Source of the DNA: Clostridia bacterium
GTDB lineage: Bacteria > Bacillota > Clostridia > Oscillospirales > CAG-272
Length of the DNA stretch: 9,426 bases
Assembly (NCBI GenBank): GCA_017556845.1
Contig: JAFYMA010000120.1
Location: 1 to 9,426 of the forward strand
Reading direction: 5' to 3'
Shown here piece after piece: positions 7,092-9,426 of this stretch. Position 1 is the stretch's first letter. Every line of letters begins with the position of its first letter. The translations under genes were made by a program, and so were the position numbers. The notes beneath the pieces were generated by a model that had not been told where the DNA came from, searched no databases, and worked only from the letters and a program-made list of their open reading frames with translations.

Positions 7092-8498
7092 TTAAGCTAT
7101 ACCCATTACGATTTTATAATCAGCTACCGCTGATATAAGTCTGTTCAGGGTAATATAGTCTGTAACGGTTACACAGCCATCCTCTGTTATATCACAGAAA
7201 AAATTCAAGTTATCAGATGCCTGATCCCGAGTACGTAAAATAACGTCTGACATTACGTCAAGATCGCTTTGTGCGGCAACGCCGTCGCCGTCAACGTCTC
7301 CGTCAACGCACAGAACGAGCGTTTCCAGAACGGTTCCGTTTACGTTCAATATAAGATTGCATCCGGAGCCTACGTACGAATCATCCGAAACAGACTCGCC
7401 GCTCGGCGATTCGATAAACAAAAATCCGTCAAGACCTATAAGATCCTTAAGCGAGCGAGCCGTTGTGAACAACGGTATTCTGTAAAGCATTCCGTTATTT
7501 TTTTCAAAAATATCGCACACTATCTCGCTCGGCGTGTTTTCAAAAGCATAATCGTATATAGCAAGCGACGACAAATGAGAGTATTTTTCATCAACGGTGC
7601 GGTTTTTCGTTATCTTTTCGGTCGATACCAGAAGATTGTCACGCGTTATCTGCCCTACCTTACCTTCTGCATCGACAGCCGTATTATGAAGAATATCAAG
7701 GTGATATATCCTGCCGTTTATCTGAACCATATTCCAGATATGAAGACCGTCTGCCACCTTGCCGGTAACAAGATAGTTCGTATATCCCATTTCATCAAGG
7801 AACAAGGCTGTAAGACCTGCAAATTCCTCGCACACGCCAAGTCCCCCCTGAACGAAGGCGTAAACGCTCGAACGGTTTATCTGCTCCATATCGTAAGCGA
7901 ATCGTCCGCTGAGAATAAAGTCATTGAGGGATAAAAGCTTTCCTGCATCGTCAAGCTCCGACCACTGTGATGCCGCAGGCTTTACGAGCTGTTGAATGAC
8001 CTGCTCTCGCTCCTCGTTGCTTTCGCCCGTGGCAATAAAGAAATGAACCGTCAGGCTTCTGTATCTGCCCGTCCGCTTATCAAGCGTTCCTTTGACGCTT
8101 ATGCTGAACGATCGCGCAATGCATTTTATGTATTTACTGCTTATTTCATTTTTTACAGCCTTATAAACCTCGCCGCCCATTTCCTTGGCAGCCTCGGAGG
8201 TATAGAAGCCTGCATCGGTTATATTGAACGTACGCATATAAACGTGGCAATCGACGAGCTTATCGTTTACTGCGACCTTATCATTTATGTAATTACACTG
8301 CTCGCTTGAAAGTATCTCACCGTATGATGCATTTTTATAAAAATCGACTATGCCCTTAAAGGTAGAATCCATAACAAATACGGGCTCCTGCTCCATAAGC
8401 TGAGAATAAGCAGGAGATTCAGCCGAGCAATAAAACGGAAAGGAGCAAATAAGCATAACGATGCACATAAAAATACATAAAGGCTTCAACGTCTTCAT
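7092..8498 (-). CDS. Secreted transglutaminase-like protein with C-terminal dockerin
   Basis: A 468-residue exported protein. Signal peptide 1-26 (likely cut after CSA), an N-terminal region about 27-180 that I do not recognise, then a transglutaminase-like core about 185-275. Its Cys-His-Asp triad is visible: C223 in GVCEEFAGL, H253 in LHIWNMV, D268 in YHLDIL. Many bacterial members of this fold are cysteine proteases or amidases rather than cross-linkers, so the reaction is open. A linker strand region (about 375-398) leads into a type I dockerin. Its calcium loops are D401-D403-D405-D412 and D436-T438-D440-D447, each followed by a helix. Start at the ATG 8496-8498, eight bases after GAAAGGAG. 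It is first gene of the operon with the cohesin-like membrane protein, whose cohesin is its obvious candidate receptor. Confidence 0.9.
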   Translation of the reverse strand: MKTLKPLCIFMCIVMLICSFPFYCSAESPAYSQLMEQEPVFVMDSTFKGIVDFYKNASYGEILSSEQCNYINDKVAVNDKLVDCHVYMRTFNITDAGFYTSEAAKEMGGEVYKAVKNEISSKYIKCIARSFSISVKGTLDKRTGRYRSLTVHFFIATGESNEEREQVIQQLVKPAASQWSELDDAGKLLSLNDFILSGRFAYDMEQINRSSVYAFVQGGLGVCEEFAGLTALFLDEMGYTNYLVTGKVADGLHIWNMVQINGRIYHLDILHNTAVDAEGKVGQITRDNLLVSTEKITKNRTVDEKYSHLSSLAIYDYAFENTPSEIVCDIFEKNNGMLYRIPLFTTARSLKDLIGLDGFLFIESPSGESVSDDSYVGSGCNLILNVNGTVLETLVLCVDGDVDGDGVAAQSDLDVMSDVILRTRDQASDNLNFFCDITEDGCVTVTDYITLNRLISAVADYKIVMGIA

Positions 8499-8536
8499 TT
8501 TTTTACTCCTTTCTTTTTTTAGTAGTATACATAGGA

Positions 8537-8565
8537 ATTATATCATTTATTATACTGCAAATCAA
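8537..8565 (-). promoter_or_regulatory. Promoter of the dockerin-cohesin operon
   Basis: On the minus strand TTGATT (8560-8565) is followed after 17 bases by a perfect TATAAT (8537-8542). The start is expected near 8530, giving a leader of about 30 bases before the ribosome binding site. A second TATAAT at 8549-8554 lacks a good -35. Confidence 0.65.
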
Positions 8566-8722
8566 TAAGTGTTACTAAAGTTTTTTTGAAGAAACGGTCG
8601 AATATTTTTTAAGAAAATTAAGACATAAAACACTAAAAAGAAACCTTTTAAAACGGCGGTCTTTTTTTATTGTGCGAAGATGTGATTTTGTGCAAAAAAC
8701 TTATAAAATCCTTCATTGTCCT

Positions 8723-8756
8723 TTCGACAGTTTAAATGCATCAGACGGTGTATTAT
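8723..8756 (+). promoter_or_regulatory. Spo0A-dependent sigma-A-type promoter of the spoIIE-like gene
   Basis: TTCGACA (8723-8729) is the exact reverse complement of the Spo0A box TGTCGAA. Its last six bases, TCGACA, match the -35 consensus at five positions. A -10 like TATTAT (8751-8756) lies 21 bases further on. A 21-22 base spacer overlapped by 0A boxes is the known arrangement of the Spo0A-activated promoters of Bacillus subtilis spoIIE and spoIIG. The start would be near 8763. Confidence 0.65.
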
Positions 8757-8800
8757 GTTTATGAAAAATGAGATTTGTTACAGAAAGGAACAGTAAGAAA

Positions 8801-9426
8801 ATGAAAGACGAAAAACGCAACGGCACATCGTCAGAGCTTGTAAAAGGTCTTATTTACAGAATAACGGGGACAAGCCCCAAAAAAGTATTCACCGTTTGCC
8901 TGTACTGCATTTGCGGATATCTTTTTGCAGGAGCGGAAACGGTACTTGAAACGTATCCTATGGGAATAGCGTTTATGTGCTCGGTAAATACTCATATACC
9001 GTTTGCGGCATTGGGAGTCGTTATATCGGCACTCGTAAGGGGGAACGCCGTAGCAGAGATATGCGGATGCTTTATATCCCTTGCATTCAGGTGCAGTCTG
9101 CACTGTATAATGGTAGATAAAAGCAGGATATTTTTATACAACGCCCGTGACAGCGTTCTGAGCAAGGTCTGCTCTGCGTGTGCAGGCTCGCTTTGTATAT
9201 CGCTGATACGTATTATTTCAGGCGGATTTACGTATTACGATCTTTTAAGCGGAATTTTTTCCGTCGGATGCGGGGGATTTATGGTATACGTTTACTCGCT
9301 CGTAACGGACAGAAAAAACAGATACACCCAGCGTTATGAGGCGGGAGTTGCCGCCGTGCTTTTCACAGCGACGCTTGCTTTGAAATACGTTGAATTATTC
9401 GGCTTGTCATGCGGGGCGATATGCGC
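8801..9426 (+). CDS. spoIIE: SpoIIE-like sporulation phosphatase, N-terminal membrane region (runs off right edge)
   Basis: The 208 codons present are open to the window end. After a short charged N-terminus come repeated hydrophobic helices (about 29-47, 53-79, 82-100, 123-140, 147-168, 179-200). The segment ETYPMGIAFMCSV resembles the conserved P-x-G-x-A-F signature at the start of the SpoIIE membrane domain. In Bacillus, SpoIIE is a polytopic PP2C-type phosphatase of about 800 residues. It dephosphorylates SpoIIAA at the polar septum to activate sigma-F; the phosphatase part here would lie beyond the window. Start at the ATG 8801 after AAAGGA, spaced 11 bases, slightly long. The upstream Spo0A-type promoter supports the identity. 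The visible part is unusually rich in cysteine (14 residues). Another polytopic membrane protein is the alternative. Confidence 0.75.
   Translation, partial: MKDEKRNGTSSELVKGLIYRITGTSPKKVFTVCLYCICGYLFAGAETVLETYPMGIAFMCSVNTHIPFAALGVVISALVRGNAVAEICGCFISLAFRCSLHCIMVDKSRIFLYNARDSVLSKVCSACAGSLCISLIRIISGGFTYYDLLSGIFSVGCGGFMVYVYSLVTDRKNRYTQRYEAGVAAVLFTATLALKYVELFGLSCGAIC

Larger units (their letters stand above)
8499..8800. other. Divergent intergenic region between dockerin operon and spoIIE-like gene
   Basis: A 302-base AT-rich region with no supported gene. It holds the minus-strand promoter at 8537-8565 and the plus-strand Spo0A-type promoter at 8723-8756. The middle (about 8570-8720) has oligo-A and oligo-T runs, a TTTTAAAA palindrome and a one-mismatch 0A-like box GGTCGAA at 8596-8602. 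I see no RNA gene or convincing terminator in it. Confidence 0.6.

Noticed and set aside
7269..7934. Plus-strand open frame of 221 codons
   Set aside because: Antisense to the transglutaminase-dockerin gene; its composition follows from the codon use of the real gene.
8634..8680. Possible terminator with a run of T after GGTC
   Set aside because: The arms pair poorly (only a few bases around TTTTAAAA) and no gene ends there on either strand.
8755..8796. Short open frame of 13 codons upstream of the spoIIE-like gene
   Set aside because: Its ATG overlaps the predicted -10 box and lies ahead of the expected transcription start, so it is unlikely to be in the mRNA.

Overview
The window looks like chromosomal DNA of an anaerobic, spore-forming Firmicute, most likely a gut Clostridia/Oscillospiraceae member of the Ruminococcus or [Eubacterium] siraeum kind. 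This is inferred from four things: a T-box leader, a SpoIIE-like gene with a Spo0A-type promoter, a cohesin/dockerin gene pair, and strong AAGGAG-type ribosome binding sites. No mobile element, CRISPR array, tRNA or rRNA was seen.

Layout. Positions 1-1889 (-) carry the first 629 codons of valyl-tRNA synthetase (valS), which runs off the left edge. Upstream of it, about 1907-2180 holds a complete T-box riboswitch with a GUA specifier, a UGGU bulge and a mutually exclusive antiterminator and terminator. A consensus promoter lies at 2185-2212. Positions 2229-3725 (-) encode a DUF2779 protein that reads as a RecB/Cas4-like nuclease fused to a DEDD exonuclease fold. It is the second gene of a tight operon behind a family 2 glycoside hydrolase (3737-5458, -). 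A class 3 lipase-like gene (5605-6222, +) diverges from the hydrolase. The two predicted promoters share one palindromic -35 hexamer.

Positions 6238-8498 (-) form a two-gene operon. The first gene encodes a secreted transglutaminase-like protein ending in a dockerin (7092-8498). The second encodes a membrane-anchored protein with a cohesin-like domain (6238-7074). The natural inference is that the second protein displays the first on the cell surface, as a small cohesin-dockerin device without an obvious carbohydrase. After a 302-base divergent intergenic region, 8801-9426 (+) carries the N-terminal membrane part of a SpoIIE-like protein, running off the right edge. A Spo0A box sits 21 bases ahead of its -10 element.

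The most interesting points are the cohesin/dockerin-transglutaminase operon, the mirror-symmetric divergent promoter at 5501-5552, the two-nuclease DUF2779 protein paired with a glycosidase, and the 21-base-spaced Spo0A promoter. All functional statements rest on motif reading; no database search was run.
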